A stretch of DNA of 64,000 nucleotides from Neoscytalidium dimidiatum. Its lineage: Eukaryota > Ascomycota > Dothideomycetes > Botryosphaeriales > Botryosphaeriaceae. The stretch lies in assembly GCA_037367355.1 (NCBI GenBank), contig CM074705.1, forward strand, positions 2,046,001 through 2,110,000, given 5' to 3'. Shown here piece after piece: positions 21,506-34,521 of the stretch (within the stretch, counting starts at the first letter, position 1; every line of letters begins with the position of its first letter). The notes under the pieces were generated by a model. The model had not been told where the DNA came from, ran no database searches, and saw only the letters and a program-made list of their open reading frames with translations. A program made the translations under genes and the position numbers.

Positions 21506-22415
21506 CTACAACTTGACATTCCCCTTGATCACGTCCCTCAGGAGCGTCAAACCCTCCACCGCAAAGCGCAACATATTCGCCTCACGATCCCCGCCCAGCC
21601 CAGTCTCCACCTCCCTCGTCACAGTTCCCTGCGCCGAGCTGACAGCTAGAGCAACATAACCCCTGGACAGTGTTAAAACTTATCACTGCACTGATATCCT
21701 TTTTTTTAAGGAAAAAAAAAAAAAAGAGTGGTAAGAGTTGTTGGTGGATAGTACAAAGGGGTTAAAGGAATAGATAGTGTGAGAGGGAACTACTTACGGC
21801 GTCCTATTCCTGGTATCACCGCCGGTGGGACCGGCCGTTCCGCTCTCGCAAACCGTGTACGTCGTGTTGAGCGTGCCGCGCACGTGGGACGCAATGCCCG
21901 CAACGATTTCGGGCGTGGGGCCGGTGTAGTTCTTCAGGTTTTCTTCCGTCCAGCCGGCGTAGGCGATGCGGGATTCGAGAGTATAGAGCTGGGTGCGGTT
22001 AGATCCATGTTCATCCGGCCTGGTGTGGGAGGGAGGAGGCGTGGGAAGATGTGGTGGGGTACTTTGATAGAACAGAAGTAGGGCTATGAGAGTAACATCG
22101 GAGTTCTAATCTGGGACGGGAGGGATTGAAACGTGTGAAAGAGGATTTTTCCCCCCCCATACCTGCAAACCACCCTGAAAGATCGCACTCGCACCTGGCG
22201 TTGCCAGAATGGCAGCCGAGGTCAGTCCTCCGGCAGCCTTTATCCGCAGTCGGCATTAGCATCAACACATTTCGATCACAGTCTCTCGAGGAATACTCGG
22301 AACCGGGGAATACTAGGTGACTGACCGTCTCTGCCACGGAAACGGTCTCTTTCCTCTCCTTCAACAACTCCGCAACCTCCCTGGAGATAGCTTTCAATTC
22401 CGGCGGCGGAAACAT
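21506..22415 (-). CDS. CinA C-terminal domain protein (nicotinamide-nucleotide amidase type)
   Basis: Four exons, 22326-22415, 22163-22237, 21798-21988 and 21506-21662, give 170 residues, the size of a stand-alone CinA amidase domain. Motifs in order: SVAETAAGGLTSAAILATPG (family form xAESxTGG), FQGGLQLYTLESR, then TVCESGTAGPTGGDTRNRTP followed by GYVALAVSS. The first of these is rebuilt across intron 1, whose acceptor is AAG, less usual than CAG or TAG. Bacterial relatives (PncC/CinA) deamidate NMN to NaMN in NAD recycling. In fungi the role is inferred only. Being encoded by short exons each joined in phase with conserved motifs, the model is well supported. Intron 3 holds an A/T homopolymer hairpin. 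Confidence 0.88.
21700..21725. repeat. T8-AAGG-A14 block in CinA gene intron 3
   Basis: Eight T, then AAGG, then fourteen A. The core CCTTTTTTTTAAGG is an almost perfect palindrome. It lies in the middle of the intron. Confidence 0.8.
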
Positions 22416-25400
22416 GGCTGCAGCGCGGGTTAGACAGCATACGCGGCCGGGCCGAATGCACGGGACGAGGCAGATTACCGACCGATTAGCAGAGAGCACG
22501 TCAGATCCGACAGAGATCCTTCAGGAAGCAAAAAGCAAAGAACGATGAGTCAAGAAGCGCGGAATAGAAGCAACTGGAAGTGACGGACAGGCGATGCAAG
22601 TAAGATCTCGCAGAAAGAACTAACCGCACACCACCAGACCCTGATTACATACGCAACACGCCGAAGCCTCCCGCCCCCAAAATTGGAGACGACACAGCAG
22701 GAGAGAGAGAGGGTCCCCGCGCCAGCGCCAGCCAGCCCCTCGAAACACCAACCGCTACTCGAATCCGTTAATCAGAGCGCCACAAACGCCCTTAGCGCCC
22801 TCGAATATCGTACGTTTTTTTCGATGTGTACCTGCTTTTGCTCCCCTTCATGAGCCGATGCTCGCGGTGCTTGCCTTTCTGCCCAACCGGAATTCGCCAC
22901 CGCCCTCCCCCCGTCGCTGATAAATTTGACTTCCGCAATGCTGTTGCTCACCGAATGATTAATGCGGCGTCGGAAGTCGCGCAGCCGCTCGCCTCGAAGA
23001 CTCGTCCCGACGTTCCCCAAGATGCTAGCTCGACATCCTCGGGTCAGGCTACGTAGCGAGAAGGAACAAGGCACTCACTCGAATGGCAGCCAGAAAGGAA
23101 GCCGATCGATGTGAGAGAGGGACACACACACACACACACACAGAGGATTCGGCCTGGCCCCCGTAAGGCGTGCTGCCGCCCGCGCTGCCCCTCGTCCGCC
23201 TAACCCGCGGCACCGCAAGAACCTTCTCTTCTCTCTTTCTTGCACTCAGGAGCGATGCCACTTCGGCAGTTGAGAAGGGGCTCGCACGTGTTTCTACACT
23301 CCACTAACCCGCACCCCTCCGCTTTACCCACCCGGAGCTTTCTCCTGCCTGCCAAATGTATGACCGGGCGAGTCGAAGCGGGGCCCGCTACTCGCTTCTC
23401 ATTATGTGTCTTGTTCTATCGCTGATGACGTACGTTGCGGGGCTCTCGGAGCATTGGCGAGACTGCGGTTAAGGAGGGAGGTAGAGAGCGCTATTGAGCG
23501 AGCACACCGGCTCCACCGGAGTAGCATAGAGCCTGCAAATATGATTCTTTTGGGCAATGTGGCGAAGAGCTGATAACAAAAGGTATGGGAAGTTCAAGTA
23601 GTCATCCGGGAACAGATGTGCAAGGCGCTTTGAAATATCCATATCCAGGAAGGTTGCGTCAATCGTGAGTGCGGAAGTTGCCTTGCAAGTGATAACGTCC
23701 ACGGGATCAATCTCACAGCAGAGCGGCAGAAAGGAAGAGGATCTTCGTATCTCGGTACGCACACTTGATGGAATCCTTCCGGGTCCAGCATACATGCTCG
23801 TTGTTGTGCTTGCTGCATCCAAGCTCAACATCCAAACACGCCAATAAGCAGGGTCAACGGAAGGAGTCCCGCGAATAAATAAGCGGCATACACCGCACCA
23901 TCAAGCCGAACGGATGCAAGCTGCAGCGATCATGTCCCTCTGGCCTGATTCTCGCATCGACGATCACCTTTCCACGGATGTAGCCTTTAACCGCGCGCGA
24001 AGCTACTTGCTGGAAGAAACCCAAGGTCACTCAAACCCCGACTTCCCGCCAAGCTGGATCTCCTCCCCGCAACGGCAGGATCAGCATGGACGTAGCAACA
24101 ACAAGCATCCGAACGCCAATAGTCTCCGATCGGCACCTTGCCAGCGTGCCCGCTCCTAAACGCAAAAGGAAAGAACTGATGATCGACTATCACACCGATT
24201 TTTTCGTCCTCACCGGTGGTCATGGATGCCTCATCCTTGCGTGCGTCCGGGACATGAGATCAACATCCGATAATGCGGTATACCGGCAGATTTCAACACC
24301 AAAATGAAAAGGCCAAGGAGAAGAGCGAGGAAAGTAAAAGAAAAAAAAAGCTTGAAATTCGCAAACCGCCATCTCGGATTCACTCGTAACCTACGGCACG
24401 ACACGCTTTCTTCCAGAAGCAGGAAGGGTCTCAAAAAGAAGAGTTCGCGTGCTCACTCCAGCCATACACATCTTTACAGACACTGCCGCATGAAAAGAAC
24501 ACGGAAGGAAGAAGGGGGAAAAAAAATCAAGGTTATCCATAATGTTATGCCGGTGTCATCTCCGCCTTGCCCATCAGCTCGCCGCCGCTCCCCTCCTCCC
24601 CCTTCCCCGGCTCCCGCAGTGCCCCTCCAACAAGCATCGTGCGTGATAACGTGCTCACGGATCGGCTCGTGCCATCTTCCCTTCCCTTCCCGTCCATCCC
24701 CGGCCGACTTAAGCTAACTTTCCGATCCAGCAGTGCGGGTAAAAGAAAAAGACAAAAAGGAAACAAGGGCTGCGCCAGACCGGGGATGGGAAGGGTTAAA
24801 GGAAAATAGCTCAGCGCTCGGAAGTTTAAAGCCTTCGGAAAGAAGTTCTGCAGTTTGTTCAACAGGGAAACTGTCCGGAATTCGCCGTCGTCCGTCGATG
24901 ATTATGGTCAAGGGTCCAAAGAGAGGGAGCTTGGATGTTTTCCGGTAAAGGGGACCAACACAACGAATCACTGGCAGTCAAACGCTCCCATCACAATAAT
25001 GACATTGACCGAGTTTCGAGGTAGCACGAAGGTTGCTTTTATCGTCGCATGGGTAAATCACCAAGGTCAGACGTACTCATTATGCATTTTTCACATTCAT
25101 GATGCTACTCCAGAATACGTCAATTAACTCCAAATAATTGGAAGTATGGGACCGGGACGGACTTCCCACTATAGCCTTCCCTAGTACGGCTGCTACGATA
25201 ACCTCGCGAGCATGATTGGTTCGTCACAGGGGCGAGGCTGAGGTAGTGCAAGTAGAACCAAGGAAAAGGGGATAGGGAAGCACACCTATGAACTCGGCAG
25301 AGTAAGGAGAATGTCAAATCACGTGCAGTCTATTAAAAGATGAACAGCGAGAAAATGATGATGGGGCAATAAAGGGAAAACAAACCGTAAAGGAAAGAGA

Positions 25401-25704
25401 AGAAAGCAGTCCCGCGATATGTGTCTGAATTTGAATCTCGCATGCAAACTGGAAGAAGCCCTGAATTCCTAATACTCCCGTTTCGTCAAAAAGGCCGGAT
25501 ATGCATCGTGAAGTGTCGACTCGACCCAAACAAAGAGGAGAAAAGGAGACATGAGTTGTGAGTGATTTTGGGGGAGCACTCCTTCAATAGCCGTTTCTCA
25601 CGGAGTATAAGACTTCTTATCCATGCCATCACCCTTTACCTCCCACGCAAGCAAGCCGTCAAGAAAGAAAACCGAAGACACCTAAAGCCATGCAGGACGG
25701 GTGG
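22416..25704. other. Gap of 3.3 kb, no supported gene
   Basis: Upstream of the CinA-type gene and downstream of the E2 gene, both on the minus strand. A (CA)10 microsatellite lies at 23122-23142. The longest plausible frame is a minus ATG frame at 23831-23469 (120 codons), with no motif and low credibility. Purine-rich tracts occur at 24300-24530. Confidence 0.4.
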
Positions 25705-26579
<875 letters not shown>

Positions 26580-27887
26580 GGCAGCGGTGGTGTGGTGATG
26601 TCGTGGGGTCGGGTACGTCGGTCGGGTGCAAGGTGTAAGTGTGGGCGTGGGCGATGGTTGAAGATTGCAGCGTAAAGGGAAGTGGGCTGTGGCACGGCAA
26701 TATAACCCTGGTTAGCGCCTGGAGAGCGTGGCTGCCCGAACGTGGCCGGCAGTGACGTATCGCCGAAAACTCTCGCCTGCTGGACATGGACCGAAGGCGG
26801 CGGCCGCGGCGGCCACAAGGGGACACTTACTTTCGGACTCGCGAGGATGCTCGAACGGCGGCGAAGGCGACGGGCGCTGGCTGGCGGGGATGGTGTGCAG
26901 GGCGAGGTGGCAGGAGGCCAGGCGCTGCACTTTTTATGTGACTAAGGCTCGACGGCAAAGACGCCGCAGCACACGGCCAGAGCAAGCAGGCGCACCAAAC
27001 CGGAAGAAGCTCCCTCAGCCTCATGCATCTCACCCTTCTTGAGTCACCCTCACCCTCGCCCTCGCCGCCGCCCTTCGCTCAATCAACCGCATCTCCGCCT
27101 GCACCTGCACCTGCACCTGTCCGCCATCCACCCGTGTCACGTGCGACGCCGTGAAGAAATCAAGCCCGGTACGTACCTGCGTCAACCACTGTTTCTCGAC
27201 CACCTGCAGCCTTATACCGCCTGCGAGACGTGCGACGCTCTGAGACTCCTTTCCCGCGGTCCGCCCCGTCCGCCGCCTGCGGCCCTCCTGGGCCAGCGTC
27301 TCAGCTTGTCTGCCTGTTGTCACGTCTGCCTGCCCACCTGCCCTGCCACCGCCCACGTTTGCCTGCGCCGACGCTGCTGCCCGCCCATGTCACCCAGCTT
27401 TCCGGTTGGGACGCCCGTGTTTCGAGTCAGCGGGCGTGTCTATCGACGCTGTCGCACCCGCGCCACCAGTGCGAGGAGATAATTCACAGCCGCTTTGATA
27501 CAAGATGCAGTTCATTTGTTTTCTCATGTGCGACCTACTTACTTAGGCCAGCGTCGTCAGTTGATCGACCTGGCTGCCCGCAAAAGCATGTGTTAAAAAA
27601 AGAAAGATCGGGACCCTAGCCGAAACCGCGAACGGCTGAACCTCCTCGTTATGCTACATGAAACCTTACTTTGTTTGAACAGTGCAGATACGAACCCAGG
27701 TCGGCCAACCGCGGATGCTGGGAGCAGTCCGAATGCTTGTATTGCACAGCTACCGAGACATTCTCAAGTCATCTCCTCTTTTGGTCGACCATACCCCCAC
27801 TTCTGACCTCAGGGCGTTATTGTGTGGCTGTGATACACAGAGCGCCTAGGGTTTTCCTTTCCCCGGAAAAGCAACAGTATTCCCAAA
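26580..27887. other. Gap of 1.3 kb, no certain gene
   Basis: Upstream region of the E2 gene and 3' region of GCDH. A minus frame at about 27280-27030 (ARLAGGIRLQVVEKQWLTQ, then DFFTASHVTRVDGGQVQVQ) looks amphipathic and coding-like, but has no clear start or family. Nothing else is supported. Confidence 0.35.
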
Positions 27888-29329
27888 CTACACGAAGGCT
27901 TGGATGCCAGTAATGGCCCGTCCAAGAATGAGCGCTGGTGGAGAAAGATGTCAGTAGGCCGCACCCGTGTCTGGACCGAAACAGCAACTCACAGTGAATA
28001 TCGCTCTGGCCTTCATATGTCTGTGTCACGAACAGGTTCGCAACATGCCGACCGATGTGGTACTCGTCGCTAACAGCGTTGCCACCGAAAACTTCTTGCA
28101 ATCTAGCATGTCGTTAGTATACTGAATTCGGTCCAAAGGAGTCGGATCGACATACATCCTGGCGTTGACGAGCGCCCGGTCACAGTTCTGTCGCTTGATC
28201 ATGGAAATCATTTCTGGTGCAGCTTTGCCCTCATCCTTGAGCCGGCCAACCTGGGCGGCAGCCAGAATACCATATGCTGCATCGGTGGTCGCATCGGCCA
28301 ATTTCTTTTGGACAAGTTGGTACTTTGCGATCGGATTGCCCTTGAACTGCTTCCTCTCGAGTGCATAGGTGCGCGCCCTGGCAATACAGTCTTCCAGAGC
28401 GCCCATGGTGCCCCAGGCAATACCATATCTGGCAGAGTTCAAGCAGCTGAAAGGGCCTTTCAAGCCCTCAACGTCAGGGAACATGTTTGCTTCGGGGACG
28501 GGGCAGTCATCAAGCTGGATCATTCCTGTAATGGAAGCTCGAAGACCATTCTTGTCGCTGATCTTTGGTGTCTCGAGGGTACCGGGAGGACATTGGTCGC
28601 GCTCGATCAAGAAGCCGCGAATTTTACCGGTGCTTTCCAGCTTGGCCCAGACTAGCATCACATCGGCGATAGGAGAGTTCGTGATCCATGTCTTTGCTCC
28701 CGATATCGAGAAATATCCCTGCTTGGTAGGGTGTGGCTTTGCCGTAGTCTCCATGGAGCCAGGGTCGGAGCCATGGTTAGGTTCTGTCAGACCGAAACAA
28801 CCCAGGATTTTTCCCTTAGCCATACCCGGTAGAAACTTGTCCTTCTGCTCCTGTGTCCCGAACTCCTCGATGCCGCCCATGACTAGTGAGCTCTGCACCG
28901 ACATGCCGGACCTGTATCCAGAGTCCACGCGTTCGACGGCGCGTGTGATGAGACCCGACGCGACGCTGCTGACGCCAGCGCATCCATATCCCTGTATTGT
29001 GGCTCCCAATAGGCCAAGTTCGCCCATCTCCTCCAGAATCTTCTTGTCATAGTTTTCGTTGCGGTAGGCCTCTGATTTCTGGGTTAGCACTGCGCGGGCG
29101 AACGTTGGCGATTCCGCATACCAAGGACGCGAGGAAGCATGCGCTCCTGGCAGTAAGATTCAGCAGTCTCTGCTATTGCTAACTCCTCGTCGGTGAACAA
29201 GTTGTTGGAACCCAATGGGTCCTTCCAGTCGAACGGCACAGGCGCATGGAGATTGCGGCGGGCGAGCGGAGCGGCGCGCGCAGAAGCTGCCAATTGCCTT
29301 GCGGCGTAACGAGAGACAGGCCTGAACAT
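27888..29329 (-). CDS. Glutaryl-CoA dehydrogenase, mitochondrial
   Basis: Exons 29122-29329, 28156-29071, 27993-28102 and 27888-27934 give 426 residues. The N-terminus (MFRPVSRYAARQLAASARAA) is a mitochondrial presequence. Acyl-CoA dehydrogenase motifs follow: CFGLTEPNHGSDPGSM (FAD/substrate), ISGAKTWITNSPIADV, RYGIAWGTMGALEDC, ERKQFKGNP, and near the end TYEGQSDIH with Glu405 as the catalytic base, then LILGRAITGIQAFV. This arrangement and ending are those of GCDH, not of fatty-acid dehydrogenases. It oxidises and decarboxylates glutaryl-CoA to crotonyl-CoA in lysine and tryptophan breakdown. The last two introns were placed by the conserved C-terminus. It is divergent from FEN1. Confidence 0.95.
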
Positions 29330-29902
29330 TGCGATTTCACAATATCAAAGATACTGAGGAAGAACGTGCAAAAAGAACGGAGGGGGCACCTCTCTGGTTG
29401 TAGAAGAGGGACAATGATGGCGGTTCGGCAACCCCACACCAATCAGGTGTGCGCAGCCGACTCCGCGCCGAGGCCCGCGTCGCAGGGGGGACATTGTAGT
29501 AGGGCGGGCTCGGAATCGGCAGGCGTTCACGAGCAGAAGGCGGGAATGTGGCTGAGATGAAGAAGGCCGAGTCAAGTCGGCATACACATGGCTCTTCCGA
29601 TCGTCTTAAGTCCAGAGAAGATGCAGCACGGCGGCTTGGCCCGCTGGCCCCGCGAACCGAGCACATCACAGTCTGGGTTCTGACGAGACGAGACGACCCG
29701 GGCGGTGACGTAGGGCTGGCCGCGAACATATAACGCGCTAGGCTGAGAACGCGCTTCGGACGAGCGAGACGCGGGCGCGCCTGCCTTCACTTTCGAGCAG
29801 GCGTCATTCTCGCGACGTCACCCGCGCAACGCCCTCCACCACGCCAATTGCACGCCGCACAACGCCCTTCTGCAACGCCCATTGCTCGCGGTCGTCGCCA
29901 AG
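29330..29902. promoter_or_regulatory. Bidirectional promoter of GCDH and FEN1
   Basis: 573 bp between two ATGs facing apart. The FEN1 side ends in a C-rich leader (caacgcccattgctcgcgg). No clear TATA box. No gene inside. Confidence 0.6.
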
Positions 29903-31133
29903 ATGGGCATCAAGCACCTCTACCAAGTCATCAACGAAAATTGCCCCGGCGCAATCAAGACGGGCGAGATCAAGAACCAGTTCGGCCGCAAGGTTGCCAT
30001 CGATGCCTCCATGAGCATCTACAGCTTCCTGATCGCCGTGCGCTCCGACGGTCAGCAGCTTATGAGCGACACTGGTGAAACGACCTCTCACCTGATGGGC
30101 ATGTTCTACCGCACCCTGCGCATGGTCGACAATGGCATCAAGCCGCTCTTCGTCTTCGACGGTGCCCCGCCCAAGCTCAAATCCGGCGAGCTCGCCAAGC
30201 GGTTCCAGCGCAAGTCTGAGGCCCAGGAAGCCCACGAGGAGGCCAAGGAGACCGGTACCGCCGAGGATGTCGAGAAGTTTTCGAGACGCACCGTCCGCGT
30301 CACCCGCGAACACAACGCCGAGTGCCAACGCCTGCTGAAGCTCATGGGCATCCCCTACATCATTGCTCCCACTGAAGCTGAGGCTCAGTGCGCGGTGCTG
30401 GCGAGGGCTGGCAAGGTCTATGCTGCTGCGTCGGAGGATATGGATACGCTCACCTTCAACTCGCCAGTGCTGCTGCGCCACCTCACGTTCAGCGAGCAAC
30501 GCAAGGAGCCGATTCAGGAAATACATCTGGACAAGGTCCTGGAGGGGCTTGAGATGGATAGGAAACAGGTGCATACTCTGCGCTGAAGTCGGAACCTACG
30601 GTGCTGACATGCTACAGTTCATCGATCTCTGTATCCTCCTCGGTTGCGACTACGTCGACCCCATTAAGGGAATCGGCCCTAGCACCGCCCTAAAATTGAT
30701 CCGCGAACACAAGGACCTTGAAGGTGTCGTCAAGTACTTCGAAACCAGCTCTAAGTATACTGTTCCGGAGGACTGGCCCTACCGGGATGCTCGTCTTCTC
30801 TTCCTTGAGCCCGATGTCCGCTCTGCAGATCATCCTGATTGCGAATTCAAGTGGGACGCTCCAGATATTGATGGCTTGATCAAGTTCCTCGTCGAAGAGA
30901 AGGGTTTCAACGAGGACCGCGTGCGTAGTGGCGCTCAGCGTCTGCAGAAGAACCTCAAGTCAGCACAGCAGAGCCGTCTCGAGGGTTTCTTCAAGCCTAT
31001 GCCCAAGACGGCCGAGGAGCAGGCAAGCTTGAAGAGGAAGAATGACCAGAAGCTCGAGGAAAAGAAAAAGAAGCAGAAGCTTGCCGCCAAGGAGAAGAAG
31101 GAGGCCAAGGCCAAGCCGAGAGGAACGGCTTAG
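29903..31133 (+). CDS. rad27: Flap endonuclease 1 (FEN1/Rad27)
   Basis: Exons 29903-30568 and 30618-31133 give 393 residues, the normal length. Start [20 protein letters not shown] is right for the family, because Gly2 is needed at the active site after Met removal. The XPG N-domain ([18 protein letters not shown]) and I-domain ([20 protein letters not shown], then SEDMDTLTF) are complete, with the metal-binding acids. The helix-hairpin-helix region reads [20 protein letters not shown]. The PCNA-binding box QSRLEGFF is present, followed by a Lys-rich nuclear tail. The enzyme removes 5' flaps in Okazaki fragment maturation and base-excision repair. The 49-bp intron has an unusual donor, GTGCAT. 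Confidence 0.98.
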
Positions 31134-32534
31134 AAGGATAAAGGGGGATACACGAGTACGGCATTTCCTTGCCGAGGCATGGGTATGAGACGAAGCACTA
31201 AAAAGGCGTTGACGGATATTCCCACATGACCGGGTTGCTTGGGAGGCTGGGTATTGAACATGTGGCGTTCACATTGCGTTCTGGCAATTGCTTCTTAACC
31301 CTCAATCGAGATTACGGGCGAACTCTAGCGAAGGAGTCGAAAGAGAATACGGATATTTGATCACTCGAGCGAACAAAATAGGAGCTTTGGCAAGGGGACA
31401 GCTTGCCTAGTCATGCACCGAATAACTTACGAGTAGTATCGAGTACTCAAATCACCGACTACAACGCTCGTCCCAGACTTTAGTGTCCCCCAGTCATGCG
31501 CTCGCTCTCTTCCTTTTTCCTATATTATTTTCTAACGATGCTCCTGAGCTCACATGTGATGTTTGAAGAGGTCTGTCGTTCATTAGTATTCCATTCAGCA
31601 CTGAGATGTGTACCATTGCCCGAATAGCGCACCGCCTTGAATGAGCATATTGTTGACGAATTTATCTTACTGGAAGGAATGATCTTGACCATTTTTTTTT
31701 CTCGTGCCTTGCCCGGGACTGTTCGGGTTATTATTACCCTCTTATGTAGGGTTTGATTTATTATAGATATTTCTTGGCGAATGGCAGAATTACGCTACTG
31801 GCAAACCACTAATTGGCGGAGAAACCGGCTATTCTGATTTTCGGGAGCACCGGCTGCATATTTTCGGTCTGTTCCCTCTTCTCCTGGCCGCCGAGAAATG
31901 TTGAAACAATTATGTTTGCTGTGGAGTCTATTCCGGAGGTTGGTATGGTAGAAGGGAGACTAAGGTTATTCGTAATTCAGAGTAACGTAGATCTGCCCCG
32001 ACCGAATCAGGTAATTATCTCCACCACGCAAAACTCAACATCATTAACAATCCCTGCAGCTCTGTAGGTATACTGGGTAAAGGATACTCTCATTTAAGTC
32101 GAAAAGCTTTAAAGGCAGTCAGAGGCCCAAAAATAAACTATGATACTCACACATTTTTCAATTCATTCACGACTTGGTTCGAAGCCGAATATCTTTTCGA
32201 AAATGCAAATAAGAGCCTGATCTCTTTTGCATATAGTTTTGCAGTTGGCTGTCAACACTTCGACTCTAGTGAGGAATTGACATGATGTGTCTCTGGGCCT
32301 GTTTTTACTTCCCTTTCTCACCCTGCACGTCCCACGCGTGGTTCCACTAAACGATATATGGTGAAAATGCTTGCGGCTGCCTTATTCTTGCACCTTCATC
32401 CGCTCTCTGTTGCATTAACTTTGGCGCCAATCCTATACACAGTTCACGTCTTCACAAAGGCTCTCAACGGAGCTTTGACTGGCCGTGATGATAGGATTTT
32501 TGCCGAACAATACTGTCCTTACAAACGTCTTTTC
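31134..32534. other. Gap with a possible dehydrogenase fragment
   Basis: Downstream of FEN1, moderately AT-rich. At 31813 on the plus strand a frame without ATG (TTG in its place) reads AEKPAILIFGSTGCI, like the first beta strand and glycine loop of an NAD(P)-binding protein. It then loses any match. This is at best a decayed fragment. The rest shows no gene. Confidence 0.3.
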
Positions 32535-33660
32535 CTTCAACTTATCACAACGTTCACGCCCACTCGCCTCCTCATCTTCAACCTAGCCACGATGCTAATC
32601 TAAGTGTCTAGCGCTCTTGCACCCACCTACAGCAACGCCAACCTTTCCCTGGCCGCGCCCGACAACTTCACTCATCCGGGCGTCCTCATACCTGGCGAGT
32701 AGCTCTCTTTGATTGCGGGAGCGGGCCGCCACGGGAGCACAATCATGGACCCTCGCCTACGCCGACGTGATGAGCAAGACACTGGCCTCGCTGATCCGTA
32801 AGCCCAGCCCCGTCAGGGTCATCGAGCGTAGGCCCCTCTCTGTCCCGGACGTCGGCTACACGGCGGAGCGCTTCAACGCGTTCGCGAACTGCCTGACGGC
32901 GCTGGCGTGGGCGGCCGAGAAGCAGGAATGTGCGGATAAGGCGATCGAGTCCTTGGATGCTTGGGCGGAGACGCTGATGGAGCATACGGTAGGACTGCCT
33001 AAGAATGCTTGGACTCACAGTTTGCTGTGTAATTTTTTTTTTGATAGATGTTGCGGTCACTGACTACGCTCGGTGCAGAGTTCCAATGCCCCTCTCCAAG
33101 CCGGCTGGAGCGCCTCTACTTTGGCTTGCGCCGCCGAGAAGATCATCCGGCACGCTGACGCTGGGTGGCCCTCCGTCGGCATCGAGCACTTAGAAACACT
33201 GCCTTCGAGACGTCTACCTCCTGCTCGTCAACGAGTCCGGAACTTCTGGAATGAAATGGGAACTCGGTAAGTCCTCACGGCTCTCTCCTATTGCGTCAGC
33301 CCCTTAGCCTCTCGATATGACTTACGGAAGCATCGTCCTTTTCCTCGAATACGACCGTTTGAAACCGAACGCCGCTGGCCCAAAAAGGAGATCCTCCTCC
33401 CTGGGGCTCCGGCATCACCTCCGAAACCTGCCAAGGGCCTGAGCGCGCGCAAGCTAAGGGACATCACCGCGTCGTCGCACGCGCTCGAGAGGGCGCACGT
33501 TCAGGGCCTAGCGGCGCTCTCTGGCACAGCTCGCTCGGCGACCGCGTGCAGGCCACCCGTCGGGTTCAACATCAAGGTGAGTGACGCGGCGAAGGCGTCG
33601 GCGGGGATAGATGAATTGATGGCGGGGTGGGAGGCGTTAACGCATGCCAAGGAGGGAGGT
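32535..33660 (+). pseudogene. Alginate-lyase-like secreted protein, decayed
   Basis: Pieces of a fungal alginate-lyase-superfamily protein occur in order. They are a signal-peptide-like stretch ending VSSALAPTYSNANLS, DNFTHPGVLIPGE, TGAQSWTLAYADVMSKTLAS, PSPVRVIERRP, FANCLTALAWAAEKQECADK, ESLDAWAETL, SSNAPLQAGWSASTLACAAE, RDVYLLLVNESGTSG and GWEALTHA. The frame has TAA at 32601, TAG at 32700, a frameshift at about 32705-32713, another near 33190 and more after 33300. Both stops could be CAA/CAG changed by CpA-to-TpA. A plausible old intron lies around 32990-33080. The living enzyme would be a secreted polysaccharide lyase. This copy cannot make one. Family assignment is from remembered motifs. 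Confidence 0.65.
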
Positions 33661-34521
33661 TTCTTGTTGCTTGAGCTTGGAGTGAAGGATGAGAGAGGGG
33701 TGTTGTGGAGGGAGGGAAAGAGGGAGGAGTTGTTGAGGGGGCTGAATTCTTGCGCGAAATTCTGGGGTTGTATATATTCTTCGTTCTACTGTATCTCTAT
33801 TTACAGCCTCGTTTGAGGTAAAGAAGGAGCTGTGAAGTAAATGTATATTCTTTACAGTCGAACCTTTCGGAAAGTCATTATCATTAGAATTAGCGATTGG
33901 GGCTCGTTTCTGAATCTCCCAGCGCAAGCTCTTCCAATGGGCCGCGCATATTATACCCGTTTCAATGCTATCGATTGAATAGAGATTGCCGCTTGAACCA
34001 TAGGAACTTGATAGGGGTTTGCAGGTTGAGATGAGGCATTCGTCCGGACACAGGTGTTCCGCAGTGTTGATGACAACCGCATCCGGGGGACTGCTTCGAC
34101 TGCCCGACACGTGGTGAAGATAGTATTGCTGCTGCGATATGTCTGGGATAGTCCTTATTCGGTGTGCCGAACGGTGAAGTCGCTTGTCCTCTACTGCTGT
34201 ATTGAATCCTCGGTACAGGAAATAAGGCAATATTCATCCAACATCGTCTTATGCCAGGATGCCTTGATACCGTATCGTCCACTCTGTGCAAGTACTCCCT
34301 CATTCTTGCGCTGTTATCTCTCTGGTCGCCATTCGATAGAGAGTGTTGGGATGTATCGGGCGACTCGTCTGATTTCGGCGAGCCGAGAGAGTAGGTATGG
34401 CTTCTGATCCGACTCCGAGGCGCTTCCCAGTCCGTTTCCTCCACGGTAGATGAGCGGTATTCCAGGCGTTTCCAGACCAGGTCCTCTCCAGAGCAATCCA
34501 GAACCTCTGCCGAACCCGTCC
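33661..34521. other. Gap, 3' region of the Zn2Cys6 gene
   Basis: Open frames occur on the minus strand at 33968-34525 (no ATG) with no motif. I see no supported gene. Confidence 0.4.

Noticed and set aside
21320..21649. 109-codon plus frame
   Set aside because: It is antisense to the last exon of the CinA-type gene.
32175..32188. B-box-like ggttcgaagcc on the plus strand
   Set aside because: No A box or acceptor stem in the preceding 80 bases.
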